DNA from: CAYOEZ01 sp964402955
Lineage (GTDB): Bacteria; Chloroflexota; DTOL01; DAOUCN01
Assembly (NCBI GenBank): GCA_964402955.1
Contig: CAYOEZ010000170.1
Coordinates: 1 to 10,974 of the forward strand
Reading direction: 5' to 3'
DNA: 10,974 nucleotides
The notes under the pieces are model-generated. The model was given only the letters and a program-made list of their open reading frames with translations, did no database searches and had not been told where the DNA came from. Each line of letters begins with the position of its first letter. Position 1 is the stretch's first letter. Both the position numbers and the translations under genes were made by a program. Shown here one piece after another: positions 1 to 7,217 of the stretch.

Positions 1-1
1 G

Positions 2-19
2 AACGTGCTTCAGCACGTT
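2..19. repeat. short perfect inverted repeat, possible weak terminator
   Basis: AACGTGC and GCACGTT form a perfect 7-bp stem around a TTCA tetraloop, followed on the plus strand by only one further T. It could be the end of a transcript entering from the left, but the T-tract is too short for a confident intrinsic terminator, and the neighbouring gene lies outside the window. Confidence 0.3.
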
Positions 20-42
20 TGGTCATAGCAGACGCCGGGATT

Positions 43-98
43 CATCCGGCGGGCGAGCACCGGGCGGGCGGCATCCGGCGGGCGGGCACCGGGCGGGC
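43..98. repeat. two-copy GC-rich tandem repeat (27-base unit, 29-base period)
   Basis: Positions 43-69 and 72-98 are the same 27-base unit, starting CATCCGGCGGGCG and ending ACCGGGCGGGC, with one difference (A at 56, G at 85). The two-base spacer gives a period of 29. It lies in the non-coding left flank. It may be a minisatellite or part of a longer array cut by the window edge. Confidence 0.85.
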
Positions 99-114
99 AC
101 GATCCCGCGCGCTG

Positions 115-155
115 GCAACGCCATCGCCCGCCCCCACCACGCAACGCCATCGCCC
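115..155. repeat. 15-base direct repeat in two copies
   Basis: GCAACGCCATCGCCC occurs at 115-129 and again at 141-155, a period of 26. It directly follows the 43-98 tandem repeat and runs into the C-run hairpin at 160-175, so the whole left edge is repeat-derived. No function can be read from it. Confidence 0.85.
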
Positions 156-159
156 CCAC

Positions 160-175
160 CCCCCGACATTGGGGG
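160..175. repeat. C-run/GACATT/G-run hairpin, copy 1
   Basis: Five Cs, the loop GACATT and five Gs form a strong short hairpin. A closely related element lies at 565-582 with the loop AGCATT. Both are soon followed by GCAGCACG (179-186 and 596-603). Two similar copies in one intergenic region suggest a dispersed palindromic repeat family; whether it recurs elsewhere in the genome cannot be seen here. Confidence 0.6.
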
Positions 176-186
176 AGCAGCAGCAC

Positions 187-290
187 GCGTGGCGGAATGC
201 GCTCGACTGTCCGAAGGACTCCGGACTCCTTCGGAGAAGATCGGCTTCTAAGCCACTGCGCCATAAGACCGCGCGGCCGCTTAGAAGCGG
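187..290. other. dense hairpin cluster, candidate structured RNA or tRNA-like relic
   Basis: Several inverted repeats are packed together. Positions 210-235 form a 26-base palindrome with one mismatched pair: arms TCCGAAGGA and TCCTTCGGA around a TCCGGA centre. GGCT/AGCC closes a TCTA loop at 243-254. TGGCG at 190-194 can pair with CGCCA at 259-263 and enclose both arms, giving a three-arm outline. CCGCTT/AAGCGG form another hairpin at 277-290, and GCTTCTAAG at 244-252 has its exact inverse at 280-288. The outline resembles a tRNA, but no proper T-arm or acceptor pair is present, so I do not call a tRNA gene. It could act on either strand. Confidence 0.35.
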
Positions 291-524
291 AATTCATTCC
301 CGCGCATCCCCAGGCAGTACCTGGCGGAGCGAACCGGGACGGCCTTCACCATTGCCCAGATGGCCTGATGGCCGTTTGAGCGTGCTGCGTGACGACGCCT
401 CTCTCCACACTGGGAATTGCTGGGTCCATCATCTGAAGCGTCACCGAGGTGGTATAGTTGTAGGTCGACTTTCCATAGGCGACAACCCGTTCGGGCTGCA
501 GGCAGGCCCATTGCAACCCGAAAT

Positions 525-544
525 GCCGGGTATGGAAACCCGGC
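525..544. repeat. 7-bp perfect hairpin
   Basis: GCCGGGT and ACCCGGC pair perfectly around a six-base loop. On the minus strand it is followed by ATTTC, so it could weakly end minus-strand transcription coming from the GH127 gene, but the U-tract is poor and it lies about 130 bases past that stop codon. It also overlaps the possible gene remnant. Confidence 0.4.
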
Positions 545-564
545 GTACAACTGGCGCAGCGCTT

Positions 565-582
565 CCCCCCAGCATTGGGGGG
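565..582. repeat. C-run/AGCATT/G-run hairpin, copy 2
   Basis: Six Cs, AGCATT and six Gs form a perfect stem, followed by TTA and five more Gs. It shares the C-run, CATT and G-run order and the downstream GCAGCACG with the copy at 160-175. It lies about 90 bases downstream of the GH127 stop codon and could stall RNA polymerase, but no U-tract follows on either strand. Confidence 0.6.
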
Positions 583-672
583 TTAGGGGGCCGCCGCAGC
601 ACGTTCATCCAGCATTGTCAATAGACCGCGCGTCAGTGATATTATCGCGTGGGGGACAACGACGAGTCGATT

Positions 673-2598
673 CTACTTGTACGGCATCCACACGCGCATG
701 GTGCTCAATCCCCGATTGTCCCAGGCGTAGTAGGGAATGGCAACCAGGCTGGTTTGCTGGCGTTCGGCGTCCGCCGCCGCGTCGAAGGGCAGATAGAGAC
801 CATCTCCCCAGACGCTGCTGTCCACCGCATAGCCGCGCGCCTTGATCACCATCATGCCGCCAAGCAGGTCGTCTTTCCAGACCGGGTCGAGGCGTGAGTC
901 CTTTGCGATTTCGATGTCGAGCAAGTTGAAGCCGCCGGGCTGGTCGGGCGATTCGAGGCAGTACACGAGCGGGCCGCGCTCGATGGCGACGCTGCCCCGT
1001 GTCGGATCGACGCGCTGATGAGCAGATGTCAGCCGCGCCGGCATGGGCAACTCAAGCTCAACGTAGTCACATTCAGTCCACTGCCGCTCGATGGAGAGAT
1101 AGCCCTTCTTGTCAACCGCAACGGCAAGCCGGGCATCATTGAGCTTCAGCACTGGTTTGGCGCACCAGGCTGGGATACGGAATGATAGCTTCCAGGGCGC
1201 CGCGGTGGTCGTCTCCACCGACAGCAGCATCGTTCCCTGCCAGGGGTAGTCGGTCTGGGCGTGCAAGTGCACAGGCCCGCCCTTGACGTCGACCGTGATG
1301 TCGCAGGGAGCGTAATGCTGTATCTGCACCCCGTTGTCGTCGTGTGTGACCAGGTAATGCTGCAGCGACGACAGCAAGCGCATGATGTTGGGTGGGCAAC
1401 AGGCGCAGCCATACCACTCCTTACGCTCATTGCCGTGCAGGCCAAAGACCGGCTTGTAGCCGCGGCGCAAGAGAGGGTTCTCATAGCGTGTGCGCAGGCC
1501 GTCCAGCGAGCGCCCGCTCAGGAAACCGTTGAAGAGCGTGCGCTCCATCAGATCGGCAAAGCGGCCCTCGCCCGTGATCAGCAGCATGCGCCAGTTCCAC
1601 ATGATGCTGGCGATCTGGGCGCACGTTTCGCAGTAGCAGGTATCGTTGGGCAGTTCATAAGGCTCGCCGAAGGCCTCGCCGGACGTGCGCGAGCCGGCGC
1701 CGCCGGTCAGAAAAAGCTTGTGCGCGGTCAGGTCATGCCACTGCCGCAGCAACGCCGTGAGCAGCGCCGGTTCGCCGGTCTCCATGAACAGATCAGCCAC
1801 GCCTGCGGTCAGGTAGAGCGCTCGCACCGCATGCCCTTCGACGGTTGTGGCATTGCGCACCGCAACGTGTTCCTGGTAGACAGCGGCGTTGGACGGCGTC
1901 ACATCAAGTAGGCCCTGAGCGCGCTCATCAAGGAAGTATGAGGCAAGATGCAGGTAGCGTTTTTCGCCGGTGTCGCGGTAGAGTTCGATCAGCGCAGCCT
2001 CGATCTCAGGATGGCCGCACGTGCCACGACGCTTGCCCACGCCGAACACGCCGTCGATGCAGTCGGCCAAGCGCCGGGCGATGTCGAGTAGCTTCGTGCT
2101 GCCCGTGACGCGGCGGTGCGCCACTGCCGCCTGGAACAGATGGCCGGCGCAGTAGAGCTCATGGCCATCGCGTAGTTCTTGCCAGCGCTTGTCGGGTTTC
2201 ACCACCGTGTAATACGAGTTCAGGTAGCCGTCTGGCCGCTGCGCCCTGGCCAATAGGTCAATGGTCTCGTCGGCCATGTGCGCCAGCTCGGCATCCGGGC
2301 CATTCCCCAGCTCGTAAGCGACAGCCTCCAGCCACTTGTACAGGTCAGAATCCAGATAGGGGGCTGTGCTGCTGTAGGCGCCCTCGGCCAGTCCGGCGGC
2401 GAGACGCAGATTGTGGAAGTTGCCCGCCTTCTCGAGCATGGTGTAGCCGTTGCGCAGGCTCACCGTGCGGTTGACATCCCGATGCTGCCCCCAGAAGCCC
2501 CCCTTCAGGGTAACGGAGGGGAAGGGCAACGTGTGCAGAGCGACGTGTGAACTGGAGCGCGTGTCGACAGGTCCCGCCGCGTATTCTGTGCTGTTCAT
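673..2598 (-). CDS. glycoside hydrolase family 127, beta-L-arabinofuranosidase
   Basis: This 641-residue protein belongs to GH127 (formerly DUF1680), which removes terminal beta-L-arabinofuranose using a zinc-bound cysteine nucleophile. It aligns by motif with Bifidobacterium HypBA1 (about 658 residues). ETC at 324-326 and CACCPPN at 398-404 supply the zinc ligands Glu324, Cys326, Cys400 and Cys401, with Cys400 as expected nucleophile. Glu308 in GEAFG lies 16 residues before Glu324, matching the acid/base. HELYCAGHL at 146-154 and GHPEIE at 195-200 are also typical. An alpha/alpha barrel fills the first two thirds and beta domains the rest. No signal peptide is seen, so it should act in the cytoplasm on imported arabino-oligosaccharides. 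The ATG is 8 bases after GGGAGG. It is the last gene of the run, 67 bases after the aldo/keto reductase. Exact substrate linkage is inferred. Confidence 0.93.
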   Translation of the reverse strand: MNSTEYAAGPVDTRSSSHVALHTLPFPSVTLKGGFWGQHRDVNRTVSLRNGYTMLEKAGNFHNLRLAAGLAEGAYSSTAPYLDSDLYKWLEAVAYELGNGPDAELAHMADETIDLLARAQRPDGYLNSYYTVVKPDKRWQELRDGHELYCAGHLFQAAVAHRRVTGSTKLLDIARRLADCIDGVFGVGKRRGTCGHPEIEAALIELYRDTGEKRYLHLASYFLDERAQGLLDVTPSNAAVYQEHVAVRNATTVEGHAVRALYLTAGVADLFMETGEPALLTALLRQWHDLTAHKLFLTGGAGSRTSGEAFGEPYELPNDTCYCETCAQIASIMWNWRMLLITGEGRFADLMERTLFNGFLSGRSLDGLRTRYENPLLRRGYKPVFGLHGNERKEWYGCACCPPNIMRLLSSLQHYLVTHDDNGVQIQHYAPCDITVDVKGGPVHLHAQTDYPWQGTMLLSVETTTAAPWKLSFRIPAWCAKPVLKLNDARLAVAVDKKGYLSIERQWTECDYVELELPMPARLTSAHQRVDPTRGSVAIERGPLVYCLESPDQPGGFNLLDIEIAKDSRLDPVWKDDLLGGMMVIKARGYAVDSSVWGDGLYLPFDAAADAERQQTSLVAIPYYAWDNRGLSTMRVWMPYK

Positions 2599-2606
2599 CT
2601 GGTTAT

Positions 2607-2624
2607 CCTCCCATAGATCGGGAG
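2607..2624 (-). promoter_or_regulatory. Shine-Dalgarno of the GH127 gene inside a small hairpin
   Basis: In the mRNA the ribosome-binding site GGGAGG (2612-2607) lies 8 bases before the ATG. Its first five bases, GGGAG, can pair perfectly with CUCCC at 2624-2620 around a seven-base loop. The stem is short (5 bp, 4 of them G-C), so it could moderate translation of the last gene in the operon. The pairing is seen in the sequence; a regulatory role is inferred. Confidence 0.45.
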
Positions 2625-2665
2625 CGTCGCAGCCTTGCGCCGCGCCCGTGCACTGCGTCTGATAT

Positions 2666-3607
2666 CTATTGCTTCGGCTTCGGCCACTTGTCGCTGGGCC
2701 ATTTGTTGGGCATCAGAATGGTATCGGGTAGATCGGGCACAACGGCCAGAATAGCCTTCATCATGTCTGCATCGAGCGGGCCCTTGTTGAAGATGGCAAT
2801 GTTCTGCTTCAGTTGTTCCACCGTTTCCACGCCCACGACGCCACAAGTGACGCCATCGAGGCTCAGAACATAGCGCACGGCCAACTCGGCTAGGCTCATG
2901 CCCGCCGCGGCAGCCAGTGTGCGCAACCCTTGCAGCACCGGCAGAACCGCGCCCAACCCTGGCGCGATCTCGCTATCGGGCAGCAACACAAGCCCCTGCA
3001 GGTAAATGCTGCGCACAAAGACACCTAGCCCGCGCTGCTTGCAGTCGTCGAAAATACCCTCACGCACATAGCGGCGATCGAGAACGCTGGTCGGGACCTG
3101 CACAGCTTCAACCAGACCAGAGTTGACGATGCTCTTGGTCACCGGCGGCGTCATGACTGACGAACCGGCGTGGCGCACCAGACCACGCTCCTTCAGCTTG
3201 AGCAGCGAGCCGAAGTAGCGAAAGTTCTCCTCGTGGTGGATCAGGCACAGCGGCAGAGTATCCAGACGTAAGCGCTTGAGCGACTCGGTAATTGATTCTT
3301 CCATGAGACGATCAGCCGTCGCTGCATCTAACCCGTCGTCAAAGTGCGCCGTCTTGGTCACGATCGTGAACTTGTCAGCAAGCCCCAGTTCCGCCAGCGC
3401 CTGACCGATCACCTCTTCGCTCGTTCCATACATGCGCGCTGTATCGAGCGCTGTCACTCCGCCCTCATAGGCGCACGACAAGATGTCACAAACGTCTTTC
3501 AGCGTCGGTTGCCCCGTCTTGTTGGCTATACCATAGTTCATGCCAAACTGCACGGTGCCGATCATCAGGCGCGAAAGCTTGAGATCAGCAAACTGCCGGT
3601 ACTCCAT
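2666..3607 (-). CDS. aldo/keto reductase
   Basis: A 313-residue NAD(P)H-dependent oxidoreductase of the aldo/keto reductase superfamily (a TIM barrel), expected to interconvert sugar aldehydes and alcohols or lactones. The catalytic tetrad is readable: Asp55 and Tyr60 (DTARMYG), Lys85 (VTKT) and His124 (CLIHH). A nucleotide-binding segment, VVGVETVEQLKQNI, is at about 257-270. The N-terminal GTVQFGMNYGIAN is typical of one bacterial subgroup. A GTG nine bases further upstream (3616) is also in frame, but GAGGAG runs into it and lies a normal 8 bases before the ATG at 3607, so I place the start there. The lysine/proline-rich tail with two KWP motifs looks lineage-specific. It is 52 bases after a URO-D-like gene and 67 before the GH127 gene, which suggests a role in sugar catabolism. 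Confidence 0.92.
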   Translation of the reverse strand: MEYRQFADLKLSRLMIGTVQFGMNYGIANKTGQPTLKDVCDILSCAYEGGVTALDTARMYGTSEEVIGQALAELGLADKFTIVTKTAHFDDGLDAATADRLMEESITESLKRLRLDTLPLCLIHHEENFRYFGSLLKLKERGLVRHAGSSVMTPPVTKSIVNSGLVEAVQVPTSVLDRRYVREGIFDDCKQRGLGVFVRSIYLQGLVLLPDSEIAPGLGAVLPVLQGLRTLAAAAGMSLAELAVRYVLSLDGVTCGVVGVETVEQLKQNIAIFNKGPLDADMMKAILAVVPDLPDTILMPNKWPSDKWPKPKQ

Positions 3608-3659
3608 CGTTGTCACTCCTCACAGGTTGATTCGCGTTCGCCAATGTAGTAGTAGCGCT

Positions 3660-4754
3660 TTAGAAACGTCCGTGCTCCTCGACTAACTCACTCACCCGCC
3701 GGATACGCTCCCAGCGCGCATGCGGCGGTACCTGATCTGCAACGCCCAGCACGTAGCGCGGCGCGCTGCGCATCACGGACAACGCCTCAATGACAAAGCG
3801 ATCGAACTGCTCATCGGAAACAAAATCGGTGAAATAGACGCCGGGCAATCCGCCCCAGATTACCGTGTGCGGCGGAACAAGACTCGCCAGATCAGCGAGC
3901 GCAACATCGCCAACAGGAGCGGGAGTCAAGGCTTCCAGCACGGTGAATCCCGTCGCCGCAACCTCTGCGATCAGACCGCGCAGTGTCCCATCCATGTGCA
4001 CAAACGAGAACTTGCCGGCGCGGCGGATCTCGTCAACCCAGCGCCGCTCGTAGCCCGCCATGTAGCGCTGGAATAGGGTCTTGCCCACGGCTTCCGAGGA
4101 CAAGTTCTCCGGAATCATCAAGGCTTCAGCCGGAGACTGCACGGCAAGGGTTGCCGCCGCGTCGGCGGTCCTTTCCAGCACAGCCAGCGTCTCCTCGCAT
4201 TCCTCTGGAGCGTCGGCCAGAGCGTAGGTGACCGTCTCGATGCCAGCGAGCAGCGCCACCATCTCCATCAGCGGACTCTTGGGCAGGTAGCACAGCACAA
4301 TCCCATTGTCGCCGACGAGCTGAAGGCGGCGTTGGGCGCGCTCATAGTCAGGCTGATAGTGCGTGTGCGCATACCAGTAGCGCAGGGCAGGTAGATCGCG
4401 CCAGCTCTTGACACAGCGCTCGCGGTAGCCCCAGCAGTAGGATTCAGGAAGATACGCCTCCACCTCGCGCAGGCTGCCAACCGGCGTCTCCACGGTACGG
4501 ATGCGCCGCTTGTTCTCCTCCCACACCGTGACACGCACGCCTTCATAGGAGGCTGTGAAAGGGAAGTAGCCTTGCAGGTAGAAGCCAGCGCCTATATCGC
4601 GGTGCAGCGCAAAGAGCCCATCGCCCTGATAGCGGGCGGGCAACAGAGACTCGCGCTGCATGTAGGTCAGCCAGTAGTCCAGATCGGCCAGCCAGGGCAC
4701 AGCAGACGGCTTCTCTCCACGCAAGACGGCAAGCACGCGCTCACGCACGTTCAC
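3660..4754 (-). CDS. uroporphyrinogen-decarboxylase-like protein (HMDG type)
   Basis: A 364-residue member of the broad URO-D superfamily (TIM barrel; PF01208-like), which includes HemE and the cobamide-dependent methyltransferases MtaA/MtbA. Signs are PENLSSEAVGKTLF at 215-228, a long helix and FVHMDGTLRG at 251-260, IWGGLPG near 299-305 and a C-terminal RWERIRRVSELVEEHG. The HemE N-terminal MRQAGRY motif is absent, so this is not the haem enzyme. At the place where methyltransferases and the neighbouring paralogue carry HxCG, it has HMDG, so the usual zinc cysteine is missing. The start is GTG, with GGAGG seven bases upstream. It lies 39 bases after the next URO-D-like gene and 52 before the aldo/keto reductase. 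Substrate unknown; the context points to sugar or methylated-compound metabolism. Confidence 0.8.
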   Translation of the reverse strand: MNVRERVLAVLRGEKPSAVPWLADLDYWLTYMQRESLLPARYQGDGLFALHRDIGAGFYLQGYFPFTASYEGVRVTVWEENKRRIRTVETPVGSLREVEAYLPESYCWGYRERCVKSWRDLPALRYWYAHTHYQPDYERAQRRLQLVGDNGIVLCYLPKSPLMEMVALLAGIETVTYALADAPEECEETLAVLERTADAAATLAVQSPAEALMIPENLSSEAVGKTLFQRYMAGYERRWVDEIRRAGKFSFVHMDGTLRGLIAEVAATGFTVLEALTPAPVGDVALADLASLVPPHTVIWGGLPGVYFTDFVSDEQFDRFVIEALSVMRSAPRYVLGVADQVPPHARWERIRRVSELVEEHGRF

Positions 4755-4793
4755 AGTGCAGCCTCCAGACAGATAGAACGCCAGCAGCGTCGA

Positions 4794-5807
4794 TCAGGCG
4801 CGGAATCCAGGCTGGCTCTGCGTCACGTCGATGAACGCCAACATGTTTTCGAGCGGGACGTCGCCCTCAACCGCATGGGCGGGAGCAAAGATGTAGCCTC
4901 CCTCCTTGCCCAGCTCAAGCAGCCGCTGCGCCTCGGCGCGTACGTCCTGGACTGAACCATAGGCGAGTGTGTGCTGTGTGGACATGCCGCCGTGGAAGGC
5001 CAGGCGTCCATGATAACCTTTGATGAGCGCCGCCACATCCATGACTTCTGGCTGGAAGGGGTTGAAACAGTTCAAGCCGATGCCGACCAGGTCATCAAAC
5101 AGCTCGTCAACCTTGCCGCAGGAGTGAATCGAAACATACTTGCCGGCGTCGTGGACGACGCCATACATGCGCTTGAGCGCAGGGTAGATAAACTCGCGCC
5201 ACAGAGCCGGTCCCATTTGCAGGCCGCGTTGCGTGCCCCAGTCATCGCCGAAGTGAATGGCGTCGATGTCGTACTTGACGGCTTCCTGCACCTGCGCGAT
5301 GTTGTAGTCAGCGATAGTATTCATAAGTTCGCGTACAAACTCGGGATGGTCGTAGAAATCCATCATCAGGTTTTCCATCCCGCGCATCGTCCATGCCCGT
5401 TCATACAGCGAGAAGCCAATCTCGAAAATCCGCCAGCGATCGCCAAAGCGGGCCATCTTGCCGGGGATGTCCTCGAAGAAGCGCTTGTCCAGAGGATTGG
5501 GGAACTGATAGCCTGCGAGGGTCGGCTCGGGCAGTACATGGCCCTTCACGATGCCGATGTCTTTGTCGACGCTGCGATCCCAGACGACGCCGAACACGTC
5601 CTGCACACAATCGTTGCCGATGTCATCGAAGAAGCCAATGCCATTGCCCAATTCAAGGAAATGGTTCTGCAGCTTCTCTTCGATATCCGTCTGTCCATAG
5701 TGGCGCCGCAGCGTATCTTCTGCTTCGTGGGTGAAGCCAAAAGACCACGGCACATAGGGTGGGCGCTGTCCTTGCATGGCCAGGCCCACAACGTCTCGTT
5801 TGATCAT
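4794..5807 (-). CDS. uroporphyrinogen-decarboxylase-like protein (HSCG type)
   Basis: A 337-residue URO-D superfamily protein. It has FGDDWGTQRGL at 186-196, IHSCG at 227-231, FHGGMSTQ at 271-278 and FAPAHAVEGDVPLEN at 307-321, the last being the typical family closing signature. His228 and Cys230 match the HxC part of the zinc site of cobamide methyltransferases, but the later cysteine ligand is not obvious (alanine/histidine in FAPAHAV). The HemE N-terminal motif is missing, so a haem role is unlikely. The ATG is 5 bases after GAGGT. It follows the small membrane protein gene by 47 bases and precedes its paralogue by 39. A methyltransferase or decarboxylase acting on a catabolic substrate is possible; no corrinoid protein is encoded here to support the former. 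Confidence 0.82.
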   Translation of the reverse strand: MIKRDVVGLAMQGQRPPYVPWSFGFTHEAEDTLRRHYGQTDIEEKLQNHFLELGNGIGFFDDIGNDCVQDVFGVVWDRSVDKDIGIVKGHVLPEPTLAGYQFPNPLDKRFFEDIPGKMARFGDRWRIFEIGFSLYERAWTMRGMENLMMDFYDHPEFVRELMNTIADYNIAQVQEAVKYDIDAIHFGDDWGTQRGLQMGPALWREFIYPALKRMYGVVHDAGKYVSIHSCGKVDELFDDLVGIGLNCFNPFQPEVMDVAALIKGYHGRLAFHGGMSTQHTLAYGSVQDVRAEAQRLLELGKEGGYIFAPAHAVEGDVPLENMLAFIDVTQSQPGFRA

Positions 5808-5854
5808 TCGCTACCTCAATAGTGTCGTACAGAGCATGTGCCCGTACTGCCTGA

Positions 5855-6103
5855 CTACCCTTTCTTGTTGTACAGGATGAACAACCCTATCCAGCAGACC
5901 AGCGACCCTTCGAGCACATGTGCATCGCCCAACGTCACACGTGTCAGACGCACATACTCAGCCAGGAACTGGCCGGCCAGAAACCCCACGGCCCCCACCA
6001 GCCAGTATGCCCACATGCCCCGCCTCGTTCCGCCGGCCAGAACGAAGAAGATCAAGCCATAGAGGCTGCCCAGAATCACGGCCACAATCAAAGCAGGAGG
6101 CAT
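5855..6103 (-). CDS. small three-helix membrane protein
   Basis: An 82-residue protein, mostly hydrophobic. Three likely membrane helices lie at about 3-23, 30-50 and 62-78, with short polar links (GGTRRG after the first; EYVRLTRVTLGD between the second and third) and a lysine-bearing C-terminus. By the positive-inside rule the first loop and the C-terminus may face the cytoplasm. The ATG has GAGGT six bases upstream, and only 13 bases separate it from the mnmA stop codon, so the two genes are very likely co-transcribed. I do not recognise the family. Link to tRNA thiolation or to the following sugar genes is unknown. Confidence 0.72.
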   Translation of the reverse strand: MPPALIVAVILGSLYGLIFFVLAGGTRRGMWAYWLVGAVGFLAGQFLAEYVRLTRVTLGDAHVLEGSLVCWIGLFILYNKKG

Positions 6104-6116
6104 TCTGCGACCTCAC

Positions 6117-7208
6117 CTAATCTATGATTCCACCGCCGAGCACCTCGTCGGCGCTATAGAACACGGCTGCCTGGCCGGGGCTGACCGGACGTTGCGGCTC
6201 ATCGAAGTCAATGGCTGCCGCGCCTGCGGCGAGCGGAGTCACCGTTGCCGGCGCTTCGTGCGCCTTGTAGCGCAAACGGACCAGACAGGCGAACGGCGCG
6301 ACCGGAGCAACGTCGGCGACGTACGTGACATTGCTCACAGTGAGATGACGATGCAACAGCCCTTCCGTTGGCCCCACCACAACCGTGTTGTGCTCAGCGT
6401 CGATTCTCGTGACGTAGACGGGCATTCCTGTCGCCAGACCCAAGCCATGGCGCTGGCCCACTGTGTAGTTGGGAAGCCCGCGATGCTGCCCCAGAACTCT
6501 GCCCGATTCATCACGGATCGGCCCCGGCAGCACAGGGACGTGGGCGTTGGCCGCCACAAACGCAGGGTAGTCGTCATTGGCCAGGAAGCAAATGTCCTGG
6601 CTTTCGGCCTTGTCGGCCACTGGCAGCCCTCGTTCTCTGGCCAGGGCGCGCACCTGCGCCTTGGTCAACTCGCCGAGCGGGAAAAGCACATGCGCCAGTT
6701 TTTGCTGCCCGAGCACGTGCAGCACATAGGACTGGTCTTTGTTGGGATCGACGCCCTTGAGCAGATGGTAGCGCCCATCTTCGGCCACTATACGCGCATA
6801 GTGCCCGGTTGCCAGGTACTCGGCGCCGAGCGTACGGGCGCGCTCTAAGAGCAACCCGAAGCGGACACTCCGGTTGCAGGCGACGCAGGGATTCGGTGTG
6901 CGGCCGCGGACATATTCGGCGACGAAGTAGTCAACAACCGCCGACCTGAACTCGTCCTCAGCGTTGACAATGTAAAACGGTATGTTCAGGATAGAGGCAA
7001 CGCGGCGCGCATCGTCCACACTCTGTGGAGTGCAACAGCGATTGGACAGCCCGTTCTCAGCCGGCTCCGACCAGAGGCGCAGCATCATGCCAATCACCTC
7101 ATAGCCGGCGTCAGCCAACAACAGCGCCGCCACTGAGCTATCGACGCCGCCGCTCATGGCAACGACGACCCGCTTTGGCCTGTCTGCGTTGCTGGTTTCT
7201 TGTGTCAT
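6117..7208 (-). CDS. mnmA: tRNA-specific 2-thiouridylase MnmA
   Basis: MnmA puts sulfur on position 2 of the wobble uridine (U34) of Lys, Glu and Gln tRNAs, using ATP and a persulfide. The 363-residue sequence has the PP-loop SGGVDSS at 19-25, catalytic Cys108 in NPCVACN, Cys207 in ESQDICF, the tRNA-binding middle domain with NYTVGQRHGLG at 247-257 and the C-terminal beta barrel ending PVSPGQAAVFY. Length is normal. An in-frame ATG 29 codons upstream is rejected: the added residues are not conserved-looking and would lie over the promoter at 7218-7247. From the ATG at 7208 the mRNA should be leaderless or nearly so, in keeping with the absence of a Shine-Dalgarno. It is the first gene of a run that goes on into sugar-catabolism genes. 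Confidence 0.97.
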   Translation of the reverse strand: MTQETSNADRPKRVVVAMSGGVDSSVAALLLADAGYEVIGMMLRLWSEPAENGLSNRCCTPQSVDDARRVASILNIPFYIVNAEDEFRSAVVDYFVAEYVRGRTPNPCVACNRSVRFGLLLERARTLGAEYLATGHYARIVAEDGRYHLLKGVDPNKDQSYVLHVLGQQKLAHVLFPLGELTKAQVRALARERGLPVADKAESQDICFLANDDYPAFVAANAHVPVLPGPIRDESGRVLGQHRGLPNYTVGQRHGLGLATGMPVYVTRIDAEHNTVVVGPTEGLLHRHLTVSNVTYVADVAPVAPFACLVRLRYKAHEAPATVTPLAAGAAAIDFDEPQRPVSPGQAAVFYSADEVLGGGIID

Positions 7209-7217
7209 GGTACGGTC

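Larger units (their letters stand above)
346..582 (-). pseudogene. possible decayed gene end, open frame without a start
   Basis: Between a TAA at 583-585 and a TGA at 346-348 the minus strand holds 78 sense codons in one frame. The stretch from about 545 down to the stop reads like real protein rather than the repetitive R/P/G-rich noise of the other frames; for example it includes PERVVAYGKSTYNYTTSV and, further on, LQMMDPAIPSVERG. Third codon positions in that stretch are rich in G and C. The only ATG codons are the pair at MMDPA, no ribosome-binding site was found, and the upstream end runs into the C-run/G-run hairpin at 565-582. I do not recognise the family. It may be the 3' remnant of a gene broken by repeat insertion, or chance. 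Confidence 0.22.

Noticed and set aside
184..270. tRNA gene (Arg, Leu or Ser-like) on either strand
   Set aside because: Parts resemble tRNA (GGCGGAAT and CTCCGAA loop-like pieces, GGTCTTATGGCGCAGTGG on the minus strand), but no strand gives a paired acceptor stem, a normal T arm and a five-pair anticodon stem together.
19..624. 201-codon plus-strand open frame in the left flank
   Set aside because: Composition is R/P/G/H-rich, typical of non-coding GC-rich DNA; it runs through tandem repeats and hairpins and has no ribosome site.
615..645. plus-strand promoter TTGTCA-19-TATTAT with extended TG
   Set aside because: The spacer is long and no plus-strand gene follows; it would read antisense to GH127. 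A possible antisense start, but too weak to list.
583..672. stop-codon read-through of GH127 (frame open for 29 codons after the TAG)
   Set aside because: The GH127 protein is already of normal family length, the added peptide is short and alanine-rich at its end, and open frames of this size are common in GC-rich DNA.
3660..5807. haem biosynthesis gene hemE
   Set aside because: Neither protein has the N-terminal arginine-rich motif of HemE, and there are no other haem genes nearby.
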